A DNA stretch of 46,151 nt from positions 1-46,151 of the forward strand of contig NZ_JAHLEB010000041.1 in assembly GCF_018861735.1 (NCBI RefSeq). The letters are read 5' to 3'. The stretch is from Clostridium lacusfryxellense (lineage in GTDB: Bacteria > Bacillota > Clostridia > Clostridiales > Clostridiaceae). Below the pieces are notes generated by a model that did no database searches, was not told the origin of the DNA, and worked only from the letters and a program-made list of their open reading frames with translations. The position numbers and the translations under genes were made by a program. Of the stretch, positions 35,147 through 43,606 are shown in pieces (within the stretch, counting starts at the first letter, position 1; each line of letters starts with the position of its first letter).

Positions 35147-36592
35147 TTGAATAATATAGCAATCATAATACCAATATTGTTTCCATTTATATTAGCAATA
35201 ATTATGGCAACAATGGACTTAGGTGAAAAAAAAAGAAATGTTTTTGTTAGCATTGGTGTTATATTAAATTTTATTTTTCTAGTTACTATATTTTATATAT
35301 TTGGGAAAAGTAGAGTTCATCTAATTAAAATAAATGGATTTTTAGATATTTACTTTAAGATAGATAAATTAAGCATAGTATTTTCTTTATTAGTCGCAAT
35401 TTTATGGATTTTTACTACCTTCTACGCCATGGAATATATGAAACACGAAGGTAAGGAAAGACGATTCTATACTTTTTTTCTTGCAACACTAGGAGTAACA
35501 ATGGGAATTGCCTTTTCAGGAAATCTTATAACTCTTTATGCTTTTTATGAGTTTCTTACACTATCGACCTTTCCACTCGTAATCCATGCAGACTCAAAAG
35601 AAGCTTTGAAAAGTGGTAAAAAATATCTAATATACTCCTTTGTAGGAGCTACATTGGTTTTGCTTGGAATGGTTTTATTGTTCAGTGTTACTAATGATAC
35701 AACATTTAATGCCCATGGTATTTTGCCAGCACTTACAGGCGATAATAAAGGTCTATATTTAGTTAGCTATGTTGCTATGTTTTTAGGATTTGGGGTTAAA
35801 GCAGCACTGGTTCCCTTTCATTCATGGCTACCTGCAGCAATGGTTGCACCAACACCGGTCAGTGCACTTCTTCATGCAGTGGCAGTTGTAAAATCAGGTA
35901 TTTTTGCTATTCTTCGTATGAGCTATTTTATATTCGGAGCAGAAATAATTAGGGATCTTCATGTAAATATATTTTTAAGTATTCTAATTGTACTTTCAAT
36001 TTTAATGGGATCATTCTTAGCATTGCATCAAGAAAATTTAAAAAAGAGATTAGCTTACTCAACTATTAGCCAATTAGGATATATTCTACTAGGTATCGTT
36101 TTGCTAAATGAAGACGCCTTTGTTGGAAGTCTGCTTCATTTAATTAATCATGCAGTAATTAAGATTGTTCTGTTTTTCTGTGTTGGAGCAATAATGTACA
36201 CTACAGGTAAAACTAATATTAGTCAAATCAGAGGTATTGGCAAACAGATGCCAATAACAATGGGCTGTTTTGCCATAGCTTCCATATCACTAATAGGTAT
36301 CCCCCCAACAAATGGTTTTGTTAGTAAATGGTATCTTGCGCAAGGTGGACTTACATCAGGGAAAATGATCTTTCCTGCAATATTGCTTTTAAGCGCATTA
36401 TTAACTGCCTTATACCTCCTGCCGATTATAACAGAAGCCTTTTTTAAAAAAGGGGATGATATTATAGTTAAAGATGCACCAATTAAAATGTTAATTCCTA
36501 TAGTTTTGATAACCGTAATAGTTGTTTTACTAGGATTATTTCCTAATATGGTTATCCCATTTATACAAGAAATTGCTAGCGATGTACTTTAG
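35147..36592 (+). CDS. Second MrpD/NuoM-like antiporter subunit
   Basis: A 481-residue proton-conducting membrane subunit of the Proton_antipo_M family. Charged residues include Glu in FYEFLTLSTFPLVI, and Lys and His in GVKAALVPFHSWLPAAMVAP; TPVSALLHAVAVVKSG is the classical signature. It is not identical to the preceding subunit, so this is an ancient duplication and not a recent repeat. Start is TTG behind GGAGGTG. Standard Mrp complexes have one MrpD-type and one MrpA-type large subunit; this operon adds a further one, as in some Mbh/Mbx-type complexes. Confidence 0.85.
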   Translation: MNNIAIIIPILFPFILAIIMATMDLGEKKRNVFVSIGVILNFIFLVTIFYIFGKSRVHLIKINGFLDIYFKIDKLSIVFSLLVAILWIFTTFYAMEYMKHEGKERRFYTFFLATLGVTMGIAFSGNLITLYAFYEFLTLSTFPLVIHADSKEALKSGKKYLIYSFVGATLVLLGMVLLFSVTNDTTFNAHGILPALTGDNKGLYLVSYVAMFLGFGVKAALVPFHSWLPAAMVAPTPVSALLHAVAVVKSGIFAILRMSYFIFGAEIIRDLHVNIFLSILIVLSILMGSFLALHQENLKKRLAYSTISQLGYILLGIVLLNEDAFVGSLLHLINHAVIKIVLFFCVGAIMYTTGKTNISQIRGIGKQMPITMGCFAIASISLIGIPPTNGFVSKWYLAQGGLTSGKMIFPAILLLSALLTALYLLPIITEAFFKKGDDIIVKDAPIKMLIPIVLITVIVVLLGLFPNMVIPFIQEIASDVL

Positions 36593-36609
36593 GAGAGGAG
36601 GGTATTATA

Positions 36610-38622
36610 TTGAATTCAACTATTTATTTACTATTTATTTTGCTATTCCCTTTAATAGGATCATTTATAGGGTTCGCTATAGGAATGAGAAGTGAAAAGT
36701 ATAGAGATATCTTTAATGTTGTTATGACAACTATTATATTTTTGGTTACTAGCATGTTGTATAAATATGTTTCAGTACAAACGATAGAAGTATCTATACC
36801 TTATGTTATGGGTAAGGGTCTTCATTTGAAATTAGACATGTTTAGATATGTGTTTGTTTGGCTTACATCTGTAATCTGGTTATTAACTACGATATACTCA
36901 ACACAGTATTTAGTAAATCATAAAAATAGAAATAGGTATTATTTGTTTTTTATGTTAACCCTAGGAAGCGCTATTGGTATTTTCATATCAGAAAATTTTT
37001 TAAATTTATTTACTTTTTTCGAAATTATGTCTTTTACGTCATATGCACTAATAATTAACGACGAAGATGAATATTCGCATGAAGCGGGCAATACTTACAT
37101 TGTAATGGCCGTGACTGGTGGGCTTATTTTACTTATGGGATTATTCCTGCTATACAATTCTACGCAAACGTTGGACATCAGCGAACTTAGCTCTAGCGTA
37201 GGACATTTAGGCAATATAAAGTATCTTATTGTAACTTTGATCATCATAGGATTTGGCGTAAAGGCGGGTATGGTACCCCTGCATATATGGTTGCCAAAGG
37301 CCTATACAGCAGCTCCCACACCTGCAACAATTGTTTTATCTGCTATTTTAGCTAAAACAGGAATATTTGGAATTATAGTAACTATTGAAGTAATTATGAG
37401 TGGTGATTTTATAATATCCATTATTATTCTAGTTCTGGGTTTTCTAAATATGTTTATTGGTGGTTTTCTAGCAATTATGCAACGAAATATTAAAAGAATT
37501 CTCGCATATAGTAGTATGAGCCAAATTGGTTATATTCTTGTTGGAATAGGACTCATAGGCATTTTGAAGGAACACAGAACTATCGCTATTTATGGTACAT
37601 TGTATCATGTTATAAATCATGGAATTTTTAAGGCTTTATTATTTATGGGTACAGGCACCATTTATATGGTATTAAATGAGGTTAGTATAAATAAAATAGG
37701 TGGTTTTGGTATTAATAAACCCTTATTAAAGATGATATTTTTTATAGGTGTTTTATCAGTTATAGGGATGCCTGGTTTCAATGGTTTCACTAGCAAAACT
37801 CTGTTACATGAGGCTCTTATTGAGGCTCAGCATATGTATGGAGGAATATTTTTCAAATCATGTGAAGTTGTGTTTATAATAAGTAGTAGTTTTACAGTAG
37901 CTTATTTACTTAAATTATTTGTAGCTGTATTTATAGATAAAAGCACTAATGATATCCAAAAGGTAAAGGCAAAGATAACTAAAATTACACTTTTTCCAAT
38001 GATTATGTTAAGTTTATTGAGTGTTTATATTGGATTTAACCCTAACACAATATTACATGTATTGGATAAATCTTTAAAGCCATTTGGGAATGCACACCCA
38101 ATAGCTGTTGATTTCTACACTTTCACTAATGTTAAAAGTTCGATAATTATAATATTAATCGGTATCATGATATATACAGTATTTATAAGGCGAGTACTAA
38201 AAAAAGGTGAAGGAAGTAATTGGTATTATGTTAACCCAACACTAAACTGGCTAAATCTAGAGAAACATATATATGTACCAATAGGAAAAAGTGTAATTTT
38301 TATTAGCACATATATTTTCCATATAGTTGATGGTGCAGTAATTAACAGTGTTGCTTTTATAGGTAATGGTGTTGATTCATTTAGCAAAATGGAAATTGAT
38401 TATGGAAAATCTATTATTATAAAAATGAAAAGTCGGTTTATTACCTTATTTAGCCGTGGAGATATTAACAAATTTAAAATTGATGAGCATAAGGAAACGT
38501 CAGAACTAATAAATATAAAAAGAAAAATAGAAGACATAGGCTATAACATGAACAGTTTAACTTATTCTCTATTTATATTTGGAATTGTTCTCATAGTCTG
38601 CTTAATATTTCTAATGTCTTAA
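36610..38622 (+). CDS. NuoL/MrpA N-terminal-like antiporter subunit
   Basis: A 670-residue membrane protein of the NuoL/M family. The channel part shows Glu in TFFEIMSFTSYALIIND, Lys in GVKAGMVPLHIWLPKAYTAA and the TPATIVLSAILAKTG motif. Residues beyond about 510 form a long C-terminal extension with extra hydrophobic segments and a final anchor (LTYSLFIFGIVLIVCLIF). It corresponds to the NuoL-like portion of MrpA without the MbhD/MbhE parts, which are separate genes upstream. Start is TTG behind GAGAGGAGGG. It is the last gene of the antiporter operon; no clear terminator follows. Confidence 0.85.
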   Translation: MNSTIYLLFILLFPLIGSFIGFAIGMRSEKYRDIFNVVMTTIIFLVTSMLYKYVSVQTIEVSIPYVMGKGLHLKLDMFRYVFVWLTSVIWLLTTIYSTQYLVNHKNRNRYYLFFMLTLGSAIGIFISENFLNLFTFFEIMSFTSYALIINDEDEYSHEAGNTYIVMAVTGGLILLMGLFLLYNSTQTLDISELSSSVGHLGNIKYLIVTLIIIGFGVKAGMVPLHIWLPKAYTAAPTPATIVLSAILAKTGIFGIIVTIEVIMSGDFIISIIILVLGFLNMFIGGFLAIMQRNIKRILAYSSMSQIGYILVGIGLIGILKEHRTIAIYGTLYHVINHGIFKALLFMGTGTIYMVLNEVSINKIGGFGINKPLLKMIFFIGVLSVIGMPGFNGFTSKTLLHEALIEAQHMYGGIFFKSCEVVFIISSSFTVAYLLKLFVAVFIDKSTNDIQKVKAKITKITLFPMIMLSLLSVYIGFNPNTILHVLDKSLKPFGNAHPIAVDFYTFTNVKSSIIIILIGIMIYTVFIRRVLKKGEGSNWYYVNPTLNWLNLEKHIYVPIGKSVIFISTYIFHIVDGAVINSVAFIGNGVDSFSKMEIDYGKSIIIKMKSRFITLFSRGDINKFKIDEHKETSELINIKRKIEDIGYNMNSLTYSLFIFGIVLIVCLIFLMS

Positions 38623-38776
38623 TAAATTTATATATTTATTAAAATCATTTATCTTTATATAATCTACACATCTTTTTTCTATAATAATTATAGTTACATA
38701 TTCAAAAAACTTTTATGATAAAAATTCATTGAATAAAATATAAAATATTCTAATAAAGGTTTTAGGAGGGAAAAGT

Positions 38777-40588
38777 GTGAGCATTATAAAAGAAAAAATT
38801 AAAGTCTTTGGCATGACGTGTATATCCTGCGAGTCAAGAGTTGAAAAAGCCGTTAAGAAAATAGTCGGTGTAAAAACAGCTAAGGCAAATTTCAGTGGTC
38901 AATTTCTAAATGTAGAGTATGATACAGTTCTATGTAGCTCCGAAAAGATTAAAACTAATATAAAATTGGCCGGTTATAGCACTGAAAGCTCTAATAATTA
39001 CAAAATAATAGGTATGCTTATAATTGTTGCCGCAATTGCATTAATTGGAAATACCTCTGGTGGAATTGATATGGAATCCAAACTAAATGGTGCTACATAT
39101 TTCGTTCTATTCATTGTTGGGGCTCTTACATCAATACATTGCGTAGGTATGTGTGGAGGAATAGCACTATCTCAAAGCATAAATAAAGATAGCAAAAGTA
39201 AATTTGATTCCATAAAACCTGCCCTTTTATACAATGCAGGTAGAGTTATATCTTATACAATAATCGGTGGACTAGTTGGTGCTCTAGGTTCAGTACTTTC
39301 ACTTTCAATATCAATTAAAGCAGGGCTTCAAATCTTTGCTGGGGTCTTTATGATAGTAATGGGACTTAATATGGGTGGCTATAGTATTTTTAGAAAGTTA
39401 AATATAAAACTTCCCTGGTCATCTTGCTCAATTAAGAAAAAGCCAAAAGCTCCTTTCTTAGTAGGTGTTGTAAATGGACTTATGCCCTGTGGTCCACTTC
39501 AAACAATGCAACTATATGCTTTAGGAACTGGGAGCGCACTAAACGGTGCATTATCAATGTTAGTATTTTCTCTTGGAACAGTACCTTTAATGTTAACTTT
39601 TGGTGTTTTATCAGGTCTCATTAGCAAAGGATATACAAAAACTCTATTGAAATTTAGCGGAATATTAGTTGTAGTTCTAGGTATCATAATGGGAACTAGA
39701 GGACTAGCACTAGCAGGCATAAATGTACCATCAACTTCTACTATAGCTGCTAGCCTTTCGGGTAACAAAACATCACAGAAAACTTCAACTGCCCCTACCA
39801 AACCAACTATAGAAAATGGAGTTCAAATAATTAGAATGACAGCCGATGGCGCTGGGTACACACCTAATGGCCTATATGTTCAAAAAAACATTCCTGTGAA
39901 ATGGATAATAGATGGCAAAGCATTAAATTCCTGTAATAGTCAAATAATTGCACCTTCATTGGATATTCAAAAAAACTTAAAACCTGGCGAAAATGTAATT
40001 GAATTTACGCCAAAGGACAAAGATATAAACTTCAGCTGTGGAATGGGTATGATCCGCGGAGTAATTAAAGTGGTTGATAATATAGAAACTGTTGATACTT
40101 CAAAAGTTGATTCTTCTGTGCCTGCCCCATCCTCTGGAATGTCTTGTTGCACCGAAGATGCCTCGACTGATAACACTCCCCAAACCACAAGCATTTATGG
40201 TACAGACCTTAGTAAAGTTGAAACTAGTAGGTTGATTAAAAAAGCTGTGATTTTAGGAAGCAATCAAACTATTTCAATTAAAGGTACAGGATATGAATTT
40301 GAGCCATTAATTGCGGTGGTAGCCAAAAATGTTAATACAACCATGAGTTTTGATTTAGTTGATTTCGACAATCCGCAAGGAACCTTTGAAATTGCTTCAT
40401 CAGACACCGGTACAAATATTACTACCTTTGAAGGTAAAAAAGGTACTGTTAAGATAAACACTCCTTTTGCTAAAACTGGTATCTACTCAATTATAAAGGA
40501 TGGCAATATTGTAGGTGGTGTACTTGTTATAGATGATTTAAAAAATGCTGATTTAGAAAAGATTAGACAAGATTATGTAGGCAATTAA
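38777..40588 (+). CDS. HMA / SafE-DsbD-like membrane / cupredoxin-like protein, probable copper handling
   Basis: A 603-residue mosaic. Residues 8-70 are a heavy-metal-associated domain with GMTCISC (Cys15, Cys18). Residues about 105-310 are a six-helix TauE/SafE-DsbD-like core with CVGMCGG (Cys122, Cys126) and GLMPCGP (Cys238). A linker is followed by two beta-rich cupredoxin-like domains (about 348-433 and 490-590). The first has Cys386 and a CGMGM cluster at 421-425 that could bind copper, and SGMSCC lies between the domains. Start GTG follows GGAGGG with 6-base spacing. Relatives in anaerobes are annotated as sulfite exporter-like. The metal motifs suggest copper binding and transfer across the membrane. 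No P-type ATPase or copper regulator is nearby. Confidence 0.8.
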   Translation: MSIIKEKIKVFGMTCISCESRVEKAVKKIVGVKTAKANFSGQFLNVEYDTVLCSSEKIKTNIKLAGYSTESSNNYKIIGMLIIVAAIALIGNTSGGIDMESKLNGATYFVLFIVGALTSIHCVGMCGGIALSQSINKDSKSKFDSIKPALLYNAGRVISYTIIGGLVGALGSVLSLSISIKAGLQIFAGVFMIVMGLNMGGYSIFRKLNIKLPWSSCSIKKKPKAPFLVGVVNGLMPCGPLQTMQLYALGTGSALNGALSMLVFSLGTVPLMLTFGVLSGLISKGYTKTLLKFSGILVVVLGIIMGTRGLALAGINVPSTSTIAASLSGNKTSQKTSTAPTKPTIENGVQIIRMTADGAGYTPNGLYVQKNIPVKWIIDGKALNSCNSQIIAPSLDIQKNLKPGENVIEFTPKDKDINFSCGMGMIRGVIKVVDNIETVDTSKVDSSVPAPSSGMSCCTEDASTDNTPQTTSIYGTDLSKVETSRLIKKAVILGSNQTISIKGTGYEFEPLIAVVAKNVNTTMSFDLVDFDNPQGTFEIASSDTGTNITTFEGKKGTVKINTPFAKTGIYSIIKDGNIVGGVLVIDDLKNADLEKIRQDYVGN

Positions 40589-40593
40589 ATTTT

Positions 40594-40648
40594 ATAGGCA
40601 TATGAAATTGAAAATATAATATTTTCAGTTTCATATGCCTATTTTTTA
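40594..40648. terminator. Bidirectional terminator between the HMA protein and MATE genes
   Basis: ATAGGCATATGAAA-TGAAAAT pairs with its complement around a 5-base loop (one mismatch in 22) and is followed by a T run on the plus strand. The MATE stop codon lies immediately after. Confidence 0.9.
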
Positions 40649-41968
40649 CTAGTACGTGCTTCTATGTTTTATGCAAAGCGGAATTTCATATGTTAACATT
40701 ACTATCCATCCAGCTAAGCAACTTAGTGCAACTCCAACAATTCCCATCTTAGGAATAAGTAAATATGCAAATAGTACCCTTGCAACTATTTGTACGAAAG
40801 TTGACCGTAAAGTAACTTTTAAATCCCCCATGCCTCTAAAATATCCTTGTATTCCATTGGTCCAACTTGGTAGTATATAGAAAAAAGCCATAAGCTGAAG
40901 ATATATTACGCCAAACTCTACAACCTTCGAGTCTTTGCTTGGCACAAATAATTGCATAAGATTTTGAGCTCCAAAGTATACCACTATCCCAATTAAACCC
41001 CAATATATAGTTTCTAATTTCATGCCTATCCAGAAACCTTGTTTAATACGTTTATGTTTTTTAGCCCCCCTATTTTGAGCTAGGAATGTTGTCATTGCAA
41101 CCGCTATGCTTTGCTGTGGCGTGAAAGCGAAATCATCTACACGATTAACTGCGTTAAAAGTTGCAATAGCATCTACTCCTAATGGGTTAATTGCACCCTG
41201 GACTAAAACCTTGCCAACATACAGGCAGGTTTGTTGCATGGCGCTAACCCAGCTGTATTTTGCTGTAATGTTAAGAAGGGCCCTATCTAGAACTATTTCT
41301 TCCTTTGAAAAATGGAGCATAGGAACTTTTTTATAAACATAAATAAAACAAAATATACTTGAAAGCATTTCAGCAATTACTGTAGCAATAGCGGCTCCAT
41401 TTACCCCCATTTTAAAGATAATTACAAACATAAGATCCATTACAACGTTTAAAACTGAAGCTATACTTAGAAAAATTAGTGGAGTTTTTGAATCTCCAAT
41501 ACTGCGTAGTGTTGAAGCAAAGACATTATATAGAAAAGTAAAAATTAGTCCAAAGAATATAATTCTAAGGTAACTTGTAGCCGCAAGAAGGATTTCCTCT
41601 GGTGTATTAATTAATCTTAAAATTGGTTTTGTTAGAATTACACATATGATAATCAGTAGCAACGTAAATATAAATCCGGCTATCATAGTAGTAGAAACCT
41701 CTCGTTTAAATTTCTTTATATTGCCTTCTCCAAAATATTCACTCATTAAAACAGAAGCACCGGTGCAAATCCCAATTATAAAAAAAATAGTGATATTTAT
41801 AATTGGATTAGCAGTACCAACTGCCGCTAGAGCCTCAGTACCCGCAAACCTCCCAACGATGATAGAATCCGCGGCATTATAACTTAGCTGAAATAGATTT
41901 GCTAATATGAGCGGAATCGTAAACCGAATTAACTGCTTTGAGATGTTACCAGTTGTCATGTCTGTCAT
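40649..41968 (-). CDS. MATE-family multidrug/sodium efflux protein
   Basis: A twelve-segment membrane exporter of the NorM/DinF-like MATE family, 439 residues from the ATG at 41968. Signatures include IPLILANLFQLSYNAADSII and VGRFAGTEALAAVGTANP in the first half, and GIQGYFRGMGDLKVTLRS in the second. MATE proteins export cationic drugs or metabolites using sodium or proton gradients. The start was chosen for GGTGA placed about 10 bases upstream; an earlier in-frame ATG at 41983 lacks a good site. It is a single gene. Substrate unknown. Confidence 0.9.
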   Translation of the reverse strand: MTDMTTGNISKQLIRFTIPLILANLFQLSYNAADSIIVGRFAGTEALAAVGTANPIINITIFFIIGICTGASVLMSEYFGEGNIKKFKREVSTTMIAGFIFTLLLIIICVILTKPILRLINTPEEILLAATSYLRIIFFGLIFTFLYNVFASTLRSIGDSKTPLIFLSIASVLNVVMDLMFVIIFKMGVNGAAIATVIAEMLSSIFCFIYVYKKVPMLHFSKEEIVLDRALLNITAKYSWVSAMQQTCLYVGKVLVQGAINPLGVDAIATFNAVNRVDDFAFTPQQSIAVAMTTFLAQNRGAKKHKRIKQGFWIGMKLETIYWGLIGIVVYFGAQNLMQLFVPSKDSKVVEFGVIYLQLMAFFYILPSWTNGIQGYFRGMGDLKVTLRSTFVQIVARVLFAYLLIPKMGIVGVALSCLAGWIVMLTYEIPLCIKHRSTY

Positions 41969-42107
41969 TAAGAGAGTCACCATCCATTCTTATATGTAAA
42001 AGATATAAAAGCTATAACTAAAATTCGTAATCATAGAATTAAATTATACCATTATTTCCATTAGTTTTGTGCGCATATTTGCTTGTTATAGCGATATATT
42101 AGCTAGG

Positions 42108-42194
42108 ATGATAAATCAACATGAAACTCCTATTGTCGCTCTAACAGCATTATTAGGTGTACTCTTCTTCATTTATTTAATTATGAAGGACTAA
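42108..42194 (+). CDS. Possible 28-residue single-helix membrane peptide
   Basis: ATG-initiated frame encoding MINQHETPIVALTALLGVLF followed by FIYLIMKD and TAA. The peptide has a polar start, one clear membrane helix and a charged end, like known small membrane proteins. The ribosome site is poor (only AGG directly next to the ATG), and the frame is also open upstream for about 29 codons, so it may be a gene remnant. I do not recognise a family. Confidence 0.25.
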   Translation: MINQHETPIVALTALLGVLFFIYLIMKD

Positions 42195-42256
42195 TTATTA
42201 AACTTTAATTATTAAACTTAGTATAAATATTTCTCTCTAGTAATTATATTAATAAC

Positions 42257-42301
42257 AAAAATAAAGTGAAGCAGAGATTAACGTCTGCTTCACTTTATTT
42301 T
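42257..42301 (-). terminator. Terminator after the racemase-like gene
   Basis: AAAATAAAGTGAAGCAGA pairs perfectly with TCTGCTTCACTTTATTTT (18 bp) around a 9-base loop, 20 bases after the stop codon on the minus strand. Confidence 0.9.
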
Positions 42302-42320
42302 CACCTTATAAGTTTCAATG

Positions 42321-43595
42321 TTATCTTACAATAACTGAAACTCCATCTGGTATTACTGATATACTAGCATCATTTCCTTTTATTTCGAAAGCTCTTTCAA
42401 GTGCTTCTTCAAAGGTAAATGCATGCTGCATATGCATTTTCTTTATCATTTCAGGGTCACACATATCTGTAACAAGAATTACTGTAAACTTGTCAAGTAT
42501 ACGCGCAAGAATCTGAAATTCCCATTGATCCGGTGCTGTATCATTTCTTCCTACTTTAATTACCCTATCCAGAACTTCTCTCGGACTCTTAGCATTTGCT
42601 ATATTGTCATAAAATGACTGACCCCCATGTCCATCATTACATGCAGACACCATTATTATAACTCCACCATCTTTACATGTTGCTTCAGCTGCTGTCATAC
42701 CTTTTACAGACTGATATATATTTTGGTCTAGTGGATATCCTCCATTAGTTGATATAGCTATATCTGCTTTAACAGCTTTAACTGATGCTAGTTCCATAAC
42801 AAATTTGCATCCTTCTACATGTGCAAGTTCACTATCCCCTGCAAATGCATTTATAACATTCTTCTCACTGTCTATTACAACATTCAATATGAAAGCGAGC
42901 TTAGCTTCCTTAGCTGCATATAACATATCTCTGTGGATCGGGTTATTTTCAATAACTCCAGACCTAGCATATTCACTCGCTATAAATTCCGAGCAATGGT
43001 TTGCCATAACTGTTTTAGCCGATGCCACTCCAGGAAGCACACTTTTACGTCCTCCTGAAAATCCTGCGAAGAAATGTGGCTCTATAAATCCTTCTGAAAT
43101 TAGAAGCTCAGCATCCATCGCAATCTTATTAAGCAATAGTTCTCCACCAGATGGAAGTGTACCAACGCTGACCATACTGCTATAATCCTCTGATACATGA
43201 TTTACAATAACTTCATTATCTACAATTTCCTGACCAAATTTATTGATCATTTCCTCTTTTGTAGTAGGTCTATGGAAACCAGTTGCAATTAATATAGTTA
43301 TTTTAACGTTCGGATTTGCTTTTCTAATTCTTGAAAGAAGTATTGGTAGTGTTACTTTACTTGGCACAGGTCTAGTATGATCACTAGTTATCAACACTAA
43401 GTTTTGTACACCTTTAACTAGATCTTCTAGTTTTGCACTACCAATAGGATTATCAAGTGCTTTATTAACAATTTCTTCTTGAGTTATTTCTACTTTGTAC
43501 GCATGAGCTTTTGATTCAAGTATTGCCCTTAAATTTTTATTTGGAACGTCTATTTCTAAAAATCGCTTCGAATATGGTATTTTGATTTTAGTCAT
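42321..43595 (-). CDS. larA: LarA-like nickel-pincer lactate racemase family protein
   Basis: A 424-residue LarA/DUF2088 family enzyme. LarA interconverts L- and D-lactate with a nickel-pincer nucleotide bound to a lysine. Visible motifs: SDHTRPVPS, ATGFHRPTTKEEM with a catalytic-type His, EPHFFAGFSGGRKSVLPG with the cofactor-linking Lys in GGRKS, DQNIYQSVKGMTAAEAT and ACNDGHGGQSFY. It follows the lactate permease gene by 11 bases with an AGGAGG site, so the pair is one operon for lactate use. The cofactor genes larB, larC and larE are not in the window. Family members also racemise other 2-hydroxy acids, so lactate is inferred from context. Confidence 0.85.
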   Translation of the reverse strand: MTKIKIPYSKRFLEIDVPNKNLRAILESKAHAYKVEITQEEIVNKALDNPIGSAKLEDLVKGVQNLVLITSDHTRPVPSKVTLPILLSRIRKANPNVKITILIATGFHRPTTKEEMINKFGQEIVDNEVIVNHVSEDYSSMVSVGTLPSGGELLLNKIAMDAELLISEGFIEPHFFAGFSGGRKSVLPGVASAKTVMANHCSEFIASEYARSGVIENNPIHRDMLYAAKEAKLAFILNVVIDSEKNVINAFAGDSELAHVEGCKFVMELASVKAVKADIAISTNGGYPLDQNIYQSVKGMTAAEATCKDGGVIIMVSACNDGHGGQSFYDNIANAKSPREVLDRVIKVGRNDTAPDQWEFQILARILDKFTVILVTDMCDPEMIKKMHMQHAFTFEEALERAFEIKGNDASISVIPDGVSVIVR

Positions 43596-43606
43596 TTATA
43601 TTCCTC

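Larger units (their letters stand above)
41969..42320. other. Intergenic stretch with a possible small membrane ORF and a terminator
   Basis: This 352-base gap between two minus-strand genes contains a possible 28-residue plus-strand ORF (42108-42194) and the racemase terminator (42257-42301), entered separately. The rest is AT-rich with no recognisable signal. Confidence 0.4.
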
